Shown: in pieces, positions 58,601-63,802 of the stretch | Layout: each line of letters starts with the position of its first letter | Position numbering within the stretch: position 1 is the first letter of the stretch | NCBI GenBank assembly: GCA_964230215.1 | Contig: CAXRGQ010000004.1 | Location: 104,351-168,350 of the forward strand | From: JAUILH01 sp964230215 | Lineage (GTDB): Bacteria > Bacteroidota > Bacteroidia > Flavobacteriales_D > JAUILH01 | Direction of reading: 5' to 3' | Length of the DNA: 64,000 bases | Notes under the pieces: generated by a model | The model's input: only the letters and a program-made list of their open reading frames with translations | What the model was told of the DNA's origin: nothing | The model's database searches: none | Made by a program: the position numbers and the translations under genes

Positions 58601-60561
58601 GAATTACCTTTAAAATTGTGGGATACCCAGTTGATTTATCATCAACGGATGTTATGCATAACCAAACTTATACAACAAATGGAAGTATAGAGGTGGATTT
58701 TACGCCAACAGGAAGCGATAGCAGATTGATACAATTTTTAGTTTACAAAACAAATAATGGATCAACGCTTCAACATTATTACATGGACAATGTTATAATA
58801 GAAGACATCACAGACACCCTATTCAGTCCAGATGCCAATGATATCGTTGCATCTACACACCCCGTATTACAAAGCTCAGCAGATTACTCACCCTTTGGAG
58901 TAATGCTATCTGGCAGAAACTTCTCCTTATCAGAAACATCTGTAGAGAGTATTAAAGCAGACTTAATGTGGGACTTAGAAAACGCAGACCTAACAGAAGA
59001 CAACGGCACAGGTTATGACATTACGGCTTATGGCGGTGCATTAGATACATTGGACAGATGCGGTAACAGCAAAGGCGCCATATATTTGGACGGGACAGAT
59101 GATTACTTAGAAGTAACAGATGGAACATTATTAACACCAGGAGCAGATGACTTCTCAGTGAGTATTTGGGTTAAAAAGTTAACGGCAACAGTAAGTTTTG
59201 CAGGTAACATTGCTCTATCTAAATGGAAAAATAACGCCCATAACGCAAGTGAGTGGGAGTTAACCTTAAGTGATGGACCAAGTGGTTACGCACCAGGTAG
59301 CTTTAAAATTCAAAATGGAAGCACGCAGTATAAAGTTTCATCAGATGCACCTATTGACTTAAATAAATGGTATCATATAGTAGGTGTTAGAGATGGTGAG
59401 TACATAAAATACTACGTAAATGGGGAACTTAAAGGCTCAACTTACGTAGGAACAGTTAGTGTGAATGATGCAGGCTTAAATATGATTGTTGGTGCTAGAT
59501 CAGGCAAGTACAGTAACATGGAAATAGACGACATCATGTACTTTACAAGAGCATTAAGTGCTAGTGAAATAGCCAATATGTATAGCAATACTAGCTGCGA
59601 TTTTGACTCTAAGAGTATTGCTTACAGATACGCCTTCCAAGGGCAAGAGCGTGATGATGAGGTGAAGGGAGCTGGAAATAGCTATGATTTTGGGGCTAGG
59701 ATGTATGATAGTAGATTGGGAAGGTGGTTGAGTATTGACCCACTATTTAAAAAATATCCAGGTTTAAGCACTTACAATTATGCAGGTAATTCACCAATCA
59801 TGAATGGAGATAGTGACGGCCGAGAAATTATTATAAAATTTATTTTGCGAGATAACAAAACTGGTGAGTACCTTCTAAGTGAAGGGCAAATACAATATAA
59901 ATATTATAAATATAACCCTGAAGATCCGCCATGGGATGGACAGCACACTTATGATATGAGTTATATAATGGATTTTCATAAAGCTTATAAAGAGAATATG
60001 AAAACTCCAATCGGTCAAGATCATTGGAATAATGAAAAAATTCAGTCTGATGACTATATCTTGTTAATCGAGGAGACTGAATATGATGTTAGATATCCAG
60101 AAAAAACCATGTCTCAATTTGACCCTGCACGTCCTAACCAAAAGTATAGAGGCAAGGAAAACACAAATAATGATGCAGAGTTTATTGGTGTACTAAAATG
60201 GGATAGAAAACTAATACTTGTGGGTACAAGAGATATACCTAATTCTGGATTTCCTCCATTAAAGGAAAAAATGGGATACATGTCATCATCTTCCGTACTG
60301 TTCCATGAAGTTGGTCATGTTGTTGATTTATTAGATATAGGTTATATCCAGTTTCAACAAAACGATCTTGATCTAGGTGGGACACCTCAAACTGAGATCG
60401 ATAATCTAGTTAAAGAACAGAATTACTTAAAACAGATTAATAAAGCCACTAATCGAGGGGAGTATGTACGAGATACATATAGTGGTGAGGTTGAGAGATG
60501 CATTACTTGTGAGGTGAATGAAATCCCTCAAGATTTAAAAGAAAAAGAAGATGATAAATAA
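46696..60561 (+). CDS. Giant RHS-repeat polymorphic toxin with C-terminal zinc-peptidase tip
   Basis: The protein has 4,621 residues with a signal peptide (MKIAILAICIVFGTVSAMAT). Order of parts by approximate residues: FN3-like 195-290; RHS-type N-terminal region 295-380; Cys-rich linker 600-760; RHS strand YYYDQAGNLIKTVPPEGVQV at 1795; BNR/YCF48-like propeller region 1890-2850 with repeated Asp boxes (SDDGGKTW, SNDDGMTW, TIDGGDNW, TANGGNTW); RHS repeats 2850-3490; four jelly-roll-like modules 3495-4035; SADYSPFGVMLSGRNF; a LamG domain 4092-4297; the RHS-associated core 4305-4375 (YRYAFQGQERDDEVKG, GARMYDSRLGRWLSIDPL); and a variable tip 4376-4621 with HEVGH (His4537, Glu4538, His4541). In RHS systems the shell encloses the tip until delivery. 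An immunity-like gene overlaps the end by 11 bp. Confidence 0.92.
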   Translation: MKIAILAICIVFGTVSAMATEISVHQRISQSNNKPVVVGEASAEKTVEILPKTGSFKDVNPKAYISLGVDHDYPYFMGDDMHIRVVVNVTPYDVNNTAQTAFNQSLEIDFFPNSPIRYQDLDQYIFSDAYKLDIRLDSVFINGVSDTILPLNIFIDGDISVDRTYPFEDYVNTVITPDDSTILMDCDTIPDDLEIRWSTIIGADEYQLEWTYINDYTKDSGSYSSTGLTYDFKFNSTRISTPETYYRLPLIFDHGYILYRVRAVGKDTADLSKRLFGVWSYASSGNVTDGAVLKYHNEYPHEYRKNWQLTTTFAEEGKKKEVISYYDGSLRNRQSVTRINTDNNTIVGETVYDYQGRPAVNILPVPVQTPSCDSSAIEDVSALRYYPNFNLSDSLDAYSRDDFDLDDTSGCATIAAPLNDSTGTSNYYSPSNPNKTDHQAYVPDAAGYPYTQIEYTPDNTGRIRRQGGVGQEFQLGSGRETKYFYGKPQQIQLNRLFGSEVGYASHYKKNLVIDPNGQISVSYLDQEGRVVATALAGEVPDNLEALTSADSAEVILDSDLFETDANGVSLANAVGTDGRSIRFNQEILVSTEGNYTFIYDAESDTLYDECLADDVCIHCIYDLKFMLTDACGDTLPTSSVVTDTTLGYFTVNDGDVSFHTTCQSPSGMSYADTIEVSLTPGNYTVTKVLSLREDAIDHYISVFLDSNYNDCVKTLYDFQSDALALLDTSSCDISCDSCVAQLGTKDDFVSHGYGTALEYDILLEDCQAPCAEYNPCLSAYEMMLIDMSPGGQYGQYLNSQGGNAASSFPLSIYKTGNYLPGASASWKNPHLIKNSVVYPYYADVNGDSARVSLQSDGSGGFIPAVDNASYVHIDANGHYYTYPDNLSSVYDFIDLFQPEWAEALIYYHPEYAYYLNCLNTLVEDTNGVSVQSFDNLLQSCNTFSEAVSAGIIKSNHSSISNPEDRLEDIFTLSGSHAYDPFVSSGNYGAFGTALESKFDNYFTINTTDYSMIEAAAISARCALITGNGGITTGCNEFGEDISGYTTSQNDSIRDLEWSILKSMYVGEKLIQKQAFNHDESFTSDFYNGCFGQSPFDPSKNGFFLSGEAFDSDQPCYWATAWRYMDKEKRFPDYDDIPGFDPNASVSQLYADAAYDIYMNTGVCPSAHNFQTLLNNLASNDLLDSTNLLLGGLHEWHGLYYSLNELIPTVPQVYWDTISTDSTLDIAILDSISSDTICKLGLNGYDFIDDWSDVTSFSNISPIDFDGYYYNFNIVIGYDSSGYALFDTIRGYTCMNIMDCQFDIPCSANQIAQDVQILMSQLSRDGDLRSTNVSYGADSDYNYLESDPINNLLSATHVSNRWGHNSGTDVYEIRTVGDTLCLEVTDTDPSSFSAFSDIEYFKNIQSATQHYFTIEAYDTTHALIATFEMKAYMKSSGDTIPVSMGDCTPSCDDLSNQLAQDLWRILDDEFDTASYSANINMFNSPYLTDVLLNALPSGVNTTSGSESTYEVDSLYYDSLTIAATQFAEGEGTDTLCMMYFNISSDTSYSLSFDMITELGEIQTTGQPNGNAYYDFYMLTEFYHPDSMMHYSDTLWGSTGCLAINSCDICDTVIAPSDTIIFPEEDANLMSISNSSECESIYGQYKSIIGTYNTYVSDSSLNWPLADTLLFSEITHLNQCNCVGRYAKYLESLTDGIGREPDSASIAGTLEIGFHCPIAPCTPYVPIIDTLENIYVPYVNPCIEDLLNTAMFNAQLGYDHYLDSMTTVATNLYLDHCLGAEENLTMNYPDAEYHFTLYYYDQAGNLIKTVPPEGVQVLDDISADSDSLSTLISHDRLHGTKSVFTSHQLATNYIYNSLNQLVRQNLPDHDKMDVYEYTLTDGLDDGLNITSVQFVTSSRGYLSGYKIVNSDTLGLAYKSDDGGKTWQRLHNLVGADLNKVNASNGSAYAVGDDGVILVSNDDGMTWLSMNTTGHNITANLNDVALTSAQSGLIVGEEGTIISIQGGGLSVVSPTVTNANYPINSDDEITAVKQFGERYYISVWHTPVSGSPFGLLYKSTDSTGLDWTPMISVQAPHFADVSYIDNDNAFACGEGGRIYQTIDGGDNWYVLDSEMEEDLNKIFFMDVTNGITLADSSGYGILYATYNGGINWTRLDTDGTYFNNLYPYYNDASTYGAKLALVGSDGSVARLIMQNNTGFGIIPINSPNVAVDLKGVWAYGEGPHKFLFVAGDNSTIYYTRNAYDSYVTWESYNTGVGGLDVTEIRGDSLNTVLNGTMLDASGKLYSFTLNAQAAPPTEIVSWSAVTTPSSGNQEFTSLTDDELNGRILAYNKNDEKLYSLEPVSASPVTTATDLGVVTSSLALADEYTAIDAASSGDVLLISATGYATQGAEAAGSYTWTETKDNIRPLRLNDLDMVETNHLWLVGDATTILRIDTNTTSVEMLDKHSNDNWNAIYSYSSLKSVVVGDSGVITKISGTAANPSFEDLSSGTNEDFYDVTVSGNRAYFVGKGSNTRKVIGNINNSSATIFTMTGTAGNTINGVCINASGTNLFVGEHSRTYLGGLQSIVPNKQVFTHGLNKLHFADANNGYVIGDHHTIRYTANGGNTWSVVEPENGYATVEDINSVHTISGASAVIVGEDNYISIADGTNTSTSGITLPGGYDSGIDFNDIVFVDSDTAYIVGGNTNGQALRSYDAGTTWSAVSGSVTGVLHTVHGFTRNNTFIAGGASGQVAYYDGSTLTTAGFQPTGFSTTINDIYFHDDFNGFLVGDDGEIHKSINGALNSAGKLSSLNWTEKGTSDGGLLSQTTETDKDIKAIGFSERYNGFIGGTYASGSPDVYARLLHDESELFSTFFYYDKLGRIVVSQNSKQYNLSPKRYSYTMYDELGRVVEAGEKDENTTDTTFTGIFGDWVSSHYDPNVINDTSLVIWIEDTTGDRREVTHSYYDYALEVLEDTLPAGFTQNNLRKRIATVMYEDLYDGDTTTYDHATHYAYDIHGNVNTLIQDNPQVGYRAQRFKRFDYSYDLISGNVHKVSYQKDSVDAWYHKYDYDGDNRLVHAYTSADNHNWDMDAKYIYYDHGPLARVELGQHNVQGMDYAYTLQGWLKGVNSDKLNPLNDMGHDGNLLDTSNANALFATDAMGYSLTYYDGDYSPIDTTLSQDTARFFLAAKSGSDVMNYRGDLYNGNIGSMVTTIAFQDSVNHLSTLKYDARSQATGYKYDQLNRLTDAQAYNNYCSGSNVWASNHAYRGLYKNSFTYDANGNILTQQRRDYQLKLIDSLTYNYAKNGSNQLVQNRLYSVNDGIADAEFSDDIDDMGTFEDDLDYINDSSNNYRYDDIGQLIQDEQEEIDTILWRVDGKIAAIYRTAGSDKKCLVFDYDAMGNRIAKHQYSTDAASPEPDAWEKTTYYTRDAQGNVMGTYAYGVDSLLNTTSYALTERNIYGSSRVGINKEKIELIGVNPDNTEAYHNIGDKSFELSNHLGNVLAVVSDKKYKTYQLNILDHFTSGGDSTEFNTWEAVGSATFDMDNDYLEVTATANNEGVKRLLKTQKGKAYEINMVGTLLSSSDRFIIKLYDIVSGDTIHAVKHNGTADGNAFVRQFIALSDSTEILLLSKSGAISFEVDDLYIRRRNVNDFRYMYHDFESDFDIHKWTYGGTNVLTLDTGWLKVDVDNQYEAIGRWFTTIPGHSYDIDFNIDMGTTNVVHMVIEDWTTEPHSAYSTTGYTTDGVKSKSFTATGHTTRIRFHKYGQHGTPTYYHLDNVEIRDDNYYPGCGGVYASEFQLQSDTIQWDTIDVAIRSIVNGQLNVSTSGVDQGIKKTVVIDRLKPHKIWFDYGSSTSGTVRMDIYDAYDNTYLARSNYSNGISKRPMLLYPDADSIRIEFVSTSGGSNTWSIDNFDIVQEDFMPLISDFESNPKSYRDFTQWGGDTSKIDLSIENGRLKAELESTSASVNRVFWHRPGHTYRASFDLDTGTTDGITFKIVGYPVDLSSTDVMHNQTYTTNGSIEVDFTPTGSDSRLIQFLVYKTNNGSTLQHYYMDNVIIEDITDTLFSPDANDIVASTHPVLQSSADYSPFGVMLSGRNFSLSETSVESIKADLMWDLENADLTEDNGTGYDITAYGGALDTLDRCGNSKGAIYLDGTDDYLEVTDGTLLTPGADDFSVSIWVKKLTATVSFAGNIALSKWKNNAHNASEWELTLSDGPSGYAPGSFKIQNGSTQYKVSSDAPIDLNKWYHIVGVRDGEYIKYYVNGELKGSTYVGTVSVNDAGLNMIVGARSGKYSNMEIDDIMYFTRALSASEIANMYSNTSCDFDSKSIAYRYAFQGQERDDEVKGAGNSYDFGARMYDSRLGRWLSIDPLFKKYPGLSTYNYAGNSPIMNGDSDGREIIIKFILRDNKTGEYLLSEGQIQYKYYKYNPEDPPWDGQHTYDMSYIMDFHKAYKENMKTPIGQDHWNNEKIQSDDYILLIEETEYDVRYPEKTMSQFDPARPNQKYRGKENTNNDAEFIGVLKWDRKLILVGTRDIPNSGFPPLKEKMGYMSSSSVLFHEVGHVVDLLDIGYIQFQQNDLDLGGTPQTEIDNLVKEQNYLKQINKATNRGEYVRDTYSGEVERCITCEVNEIPQDLKEKEDDK
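60304..60318 (+). other. Codons of the HExxH zinc-peptidase motif in the RHS tip
   Basis: These bases encode HEVGH within SSSVLFHEVGHVVDLL, the canonical zincin metal-binding helix with the catalytic Glu. It lies about 160 residues after the end of the RHS core, in the part of the protein that varies between RHS alleles. A downstream GEYVRDTYSGEVERC stretch could supply the third ligand. Confidence 0.7.
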
Positions 60562-61330
60562 AATAAAGAACAAATTAATTCTGCTGATTATAACTATTTT
60601 TTCAGTATGTAGTTTCACACTATATAGTAATGGACAAACAGGTAATCATGTACTTTCTATTAATACAGGTGTTTATATGATTGATTATTATGAGGTTAAA
60701 AATGATAGCTCATACTTCTTATTTGATAACCCTAATGATAGTACAGATAAATCAGCTGAGATAGGTGTAATAAGTATCAGTAGAAAAATAGGATTAGATT
60801 CAATTGTTGTAAATAGATTCAAAACGCCATTATTAACTCATATTGAATTTCTAGATGGTAAGACAATATTGATGATTTCGCATGAGAATGTTAAGTATAA
60901 CTTAATGGTTTATAATATTGTAGACAAAAGCGTTATATATAAGTCCCAAATTAGAGAGCATGAAGCTAAACTAAATTATTTAGAATATGGGGAGTTTAAA
61001 AGCAAGTTCCCTAGGGTTTATTCATCATTAATAAAGAGCTGCGCAGTATATAAAGTTGGAGCTGACTACTATGTTATGATTGATGGAAGAACTATGAATA
61101 AAGAATCTGTAGAATGGATAAGAAATAAGCTTTCTATTAATCATCATATGTCAGATTGTATTGGTATTACTACTTCAGGAGGAGTACCATGGTGTGATAT
61201 AGGAAGTTTAGACGCTAGTTTAATATACAACAATAACATGGCAATCGGAATAAGATTGTTGTCTCGTTCAAACGAATCTGATGATTGTGGATATATGAAC
61301 ATATTATTTGATAATTTGGTTGAAGATTGA
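60551..61330 (+). CDS. Exported protein overlapping the RHS toxin: candidate immunity protein
   Basis: The protein has 259 residues. The N-terminus is a signal peptide or anchor (NKLILLIITIFSVCSFTLYS), so it acts outside the cytoplasm. The body is beta-rich (YEVKNDSSYFLFDNPNDSTD, LLTHIEFLDGKTILMISHEN) with four cysteines in the C-terminal third (SCAVYKVGADYY, SDCIGITT, GVPWCDIGS, DDCGYMN). I know no family. The start lies inside the last codons of the RHS gene (11-nt overlap), the classic position of a cognate immunity gene. Low GC resembles the toxin tip rather than the RHS shell. Export implies that the toxin acts in the periplasm or at the envelope. Confidence 0.65.
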   Translation: MINKIKNKLILLIITIFSVCSFTLYSNGQTGNHVLSINTGVYMIDYYEVKNDSSYFLFDNPNDSTDKSAEIGVISISRKIGLDSIVVNRFKTPLLTHIEFLDGKTILMISHENVKYNLMVYNIVDKSVIYKSQIREHEAKLNYLEYGEFKSKFPRVYSSLIKSCAVYKVGADYYVMIDGRTMNKESVEWIRNKLSINHHMSDCIGITTSGGVPWCDIGSLDASLIYNNNMAIGIRLLSRSNESDDCGYMNILFDNLVED

Positions 61331-61439
61331 ATAGGTAAGGTAATGCCGGTAGTGCCCCAAACTACACCACTCACAACTCCCCAAGCGGCATCTCTAAATA
61401 CTCACAAAGCTTAACAATGACTGTACTAACTTAGAATCT

Positions 61440-61595
61440 ATGACTAGACTATTCATAATCATAGTAGTAATGACAATTTCAAGTTGTGATAACAATCCAA
61501 AAGGAATTGAGAAAGGTGATAGTCCAGCAATGCAAGCTGATATTGCTGAGGATGAGGAGGTCAAGACAATGATTAATCTTGAAAATCATCATTAA
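61440..61595 (+). CDS. Tiny lipoprotein, 51 residues
   Basis: The ATG at 61440 begins MTRLFIIIVVMTISSC, a full lipoprotein signal with lipobox ISSC directly before the acylated Cys. A short acidic tail follows (ending KTMINLENHH). The stop lies 1 bp before the ATG of the next gene, suggesting an operon. It may be a real small lipoprotein or the remnant of a longer immunity-type lipoprotein. The 61331-61439 stretch upstream shows no clear feature. Confidence 0.55.
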   Translation: MTRLFIIIVVMTISSCDNNPKGIEKGDSPAMQADIAEDEEVKTMINLENHH

Positions 61596-61596
61596 T

Positions 61597-62130
61597 ATGA
61601 AGAATGAAAGTCAAAATAAGTTTGATTTTAATCTTGGATTGAAAGGTGCTATTGGAGAAACAATCATTAAAGGGCTTTTAATGCGCTCTGGTTATAAGGT
61701 GAGGCACTACGGTGTCGAATATTTGGTGCCTGAGTTATCATCTTGGGAGTTTGGTAAGCCTGATTTCACGATAGGAGATGAACGCTCAAAAGCCATTGTA
61801 CAAACGTTACCTGATTTTTTAGTATATAATGAGAACGGTGATGTATATTTAGTTGAAGCCAAGTTTTGTACTGACCGAAAAGATGTGAAAATCTATAATA
61901 AATATTTATTTCCGAGAGCTTACTTTTTTTTTGTGATGCTGGACAATATTTATTTCGGACATGCGAGTAATCCAAATGATATTTCATCTCTCCTGCATGA
62001 TGATGATATTATCAAAAAAAATAAGGTAGTAAATCTAAGTGATGGATTAACAATGAAATATTACCCGTTTGAAATACCAAAGGATTTAATTTTGGAAGCA
62101 TTATCGAGTCTAGAAAAAATAATTAGCTAA
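61597..62130 (+). CDS. PD-(D/E)XK nuclease-fold protein
   Basis: The protein has 177 residues from the ATG at 61597 (a TTG six codons earlier is possible but overlaps the small lipoprotein gene). A restriction-endonuclease-like core is visible: Glu21 in KGAIGETIIKGLL, then Pro72-Asp73 in LPDFLVYNENGDVYLVEAKF with Glu87-Ala-Lys89, i.e. PD-x13-EAK, followed by strand and helix elements. It has no signal peptide. Proteins of this shape occur as orphan nuclease-fold proteins in accessory regions. It could be a nuclease of a defence or toxin module or a resolvase-like enzyme. It is coupled to the next gene by a 1-nt overlap (TAATG). Confidence 0.7.
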   Translation: MKNESQNKFDFNLGLKGAIGETIIKGLLMRSGYKVRHYGVEYLVPELSSWEFGKPDFTIGDERSKAIVQTLPDFLVYNENGDVYLVEAKFCTDRKDVKIYNKYLFPRAYFFFVMLDNIYFGHASNPNDISSLLHDDDIIKKNKVVNLSDGLTMKYYPFEIPKDLILEALSSLEKIIS

Positions 62131-62720
62131 TGGAAGAATATATTTATGACGAAACGAAATACATCAAAAGAACCGACTTAAAGGAATTCAATGATTTGAT
62201 GTTGTCATGTGATTTCACACCTGAAGAAATTGAAGATGAAAATCGATATGAGATGGTCTTGAACTATCTGATGAATTTTACCGAAAAAGCTCCAAATTTT
62301 CTTCTGCCATATGAATTTTCAATTTCAATGTTGGAGGCTTATGAAGAAGATGAGGAAGTAAAATCTTTGAAAGCAGGTCTAAATAAAGAGCTGATTGATG
62401 CTTGTAACAGAATCGCCAGTACAGAGCAAATCTTTGAGAAGAAAATAGATTGGGTTATACAAGAGAACCGTCCACTTATAAGAGGTTTCTATTATCATGC
62501 TATTGACTTATGGATTGAAGGTAAGTTTGATGTTGCTATTGATATAATGAGCAAATTATATAAATCTAATCCAGAGGATAGTGTAGGTGCAAGGTATGCG
62601 ATAAAAGCTTTAAAAGAGAAGATGACATATGATACATTTGGTGAAAGATTTACCTTCCGAGACAAGGATGGAGTATTTTATAAGACCACAGAACTAAATG
62701 AGTGGTTTGAAAATGTTTGA
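62130..62720 (+). CDS. Cytoplasmic helical protein of unknown function (TPR-like end)
   Basis: The protein has 196 residues, is acidic and has no signal peptide. The helix pattern near residues 120-170 (FYYHAIDLWIEGKFDVAIDI, then YKSNPEDSVGARYAIKALKE) resembles a TPR unit of the type NPxDxxGxRY seen in tail domains of bacterial regulators. No enzyme motif is visible. It is translationally coupled to the nuclease-fold gene and may be its partner or inhibitor (inference). Confidence 0.6.
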   Translation: MEEYIYDETKYIKRTDLKEFNDLMLSCDFTPEEIEDENRYEMVLNYLMNFTEKAPNFLLPYEFSISMLEAYEEDEEVKSLKAGLNKELIDACNRIASTEQIFEKKIDWVIQENRPLIRGFYYHAIDLWIEGKFDVAIDIMSKLYKSNPEDSVGARYAIKALKEKMTYDTFGERFTFRDKDGVFYKTTELNEWFENV

Positions 62721-62724
62721 GTAA

Positions 62725-63558
62725 TCAATTGTCTAATCCTAGCTCTTTTCTTCTATTGTAGACAAGTGTTTGAATAGAATCAGGGTATTTTGACAGATCG
62801 CCTTCTTTGTCTAAGATGTTTTCATCTGCATAACGTCTTACTATTTCATTTGTAAGTGTTTGTTTAATTTTTTGATTGATGGGGTTATCAAAATCTAAAT
62901 CATATGGAAACGATAAGGATGTCATTTTGAAGTGTTGATAGTCTAACTTTTGAATGGCAGATTCATCCAAACTAAATGGAAATAGAGTTAACTCAGTCCA
63001 ATCGTCGTTTGGAATGAAATCAAGTCTAACATCAAATTCATGATAGTATTCACCTATCCGTTGATGACGATTTTTTAATCTTGGCAATGTTCTATTCAAT
63101 GTAACACCAGTCAATTTCGTTTCTACATTATAGTTTTCTTTTTTTGATGCGTTAATTTTTGGACGATAGAAATGAGTGAACACAAAATTACCAATGCCGT
63201 CTTGTTTGTCCTTAAGTAATTTTCCTGTATCAAAACCAACCCAATCAACAGGAGGTTTGTCAGTTTCGATATATTTTAATGGATGCGTGTAGAAAGGCTT
63301 TTTTCTACCACTTATATATAAATGAACTTGAAGACCTTCCTCATCATTGTATTTATTAGTATGGATCTGAAATCTGAAATCATTTAACCATTCACATTGA
63401 TACGTACTACCATGTTTTTCAAATAAGATTGGAACACAACAAAACTGTTGGAAGGTTTTAAACATATTCCATGTGTCATTTCCTTCAATATGTTTGTGTT
63501 TATCAATAGATTCAATTGTGTCTTGTGTAGGGTCAAAAGAATAATCGTAAGAGTCCAT
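62725..63558 (-). CDS. Hypothetical protein, 277 residues
   Basis: The protein is soluble with no signal peptide and rich in aromatic and charged residues (NDTWNMFKTFQQFCCVPILF, YQCEWLNDFRFQIHTNKYND, YEHEFDVRLDF-like strands). I recognise no family. It is convergent with the preceding gene (4 bp between stops) and divergent from the iteron-preceded gene. The low GC content and absence of family signs are consistent with an accessory region. Confidence 0.6.
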   Translation of the reverse strand: MDSYDYSFDPTQDTIESIDKHKHIEGNDTWNMFKTFQQFCCVPILFEKHGSTYQCEWLNDFRFQIHTNKYNDEEGLQVHLYISGRKKPFYTHPLKYIETDKPPVDWVGFDTGKLLKDKQDGIGNFVFTHFYRPKINASKKENYNVETKLTGVTLNRTLPRLKNRHQRIGEYYHEFDVRLDFIPNDDWTELTLFPFSLDESAIQKLDYQHFKMTSLSFPYDLDFDNPINQKIKQTLTNEIVRRYADENILDKEGDLSKYPDSIQTLVYNRRKELGLDN

Positions 63559-63713
63559 AGTAGATAGAATTTAGTTTAACATATAAAATGGTAACGCAAT
63601 TGATATCGAAATAGTATCGTATTCGACATTTATAAGTTGTATCAAAAGTGTAAGTAAAAAAAATCTACTACTTAGTTTTTAATTTATTCTTTCAATCTCT
63701 TTAGATATAAGTT

Positions 63714-63779
63714 GCAAAATGGTGATTTAGATGAGGCAAAAAAGTGAGTATACAAACGCAAAAAAGTGATTTTAAAACG
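63714..63779. repeat. Three iteron-like direct repeats at exact 22-bp spacing
   Basis: Copies start at 63714, 63736 and 63758. Each begins GCAAAA followed by two variable bases and GTGA (GCAAAATGGTGA, GCAAAAAAGTGA, GCAAAAAAGTGA). The 22-bp period equals two helical turns, so a protein would meet all copies on one face of the DNA. They lie 24-89 bp before the partial gene at 63803, as expected for replication-initiator or autoregulator binding sites. Confidence 0.75.
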
Positions 63780-63790
63780 AAAGATTAGTT

Positions 63791-63798
63791 AGTTTTGA
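63791..63798 (+). promoter_or_regulatory. TAnnTTTG -7 box before the last gene
   Basis: TAGTTTTG matches the Bacteroidota -7 consensus and ends 4 nt before the ATG at 63803. The third iteron covers the place where a -33 element would be, so a bound protein would block this promoter. Use of the box would give a leaderless transcript. Confidence 0.45.
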
Positions 63799-63802
63799 TA
63801 CA

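Noticed and set aside
46696..60561. Possible frameshift or fusion artefact joining several genes in the 4,621-residue frame
   Set aside because: The frame is open throughout, and RHS segments occur before, between and after the inserts in the expected order, so one protein is the simplest reading.
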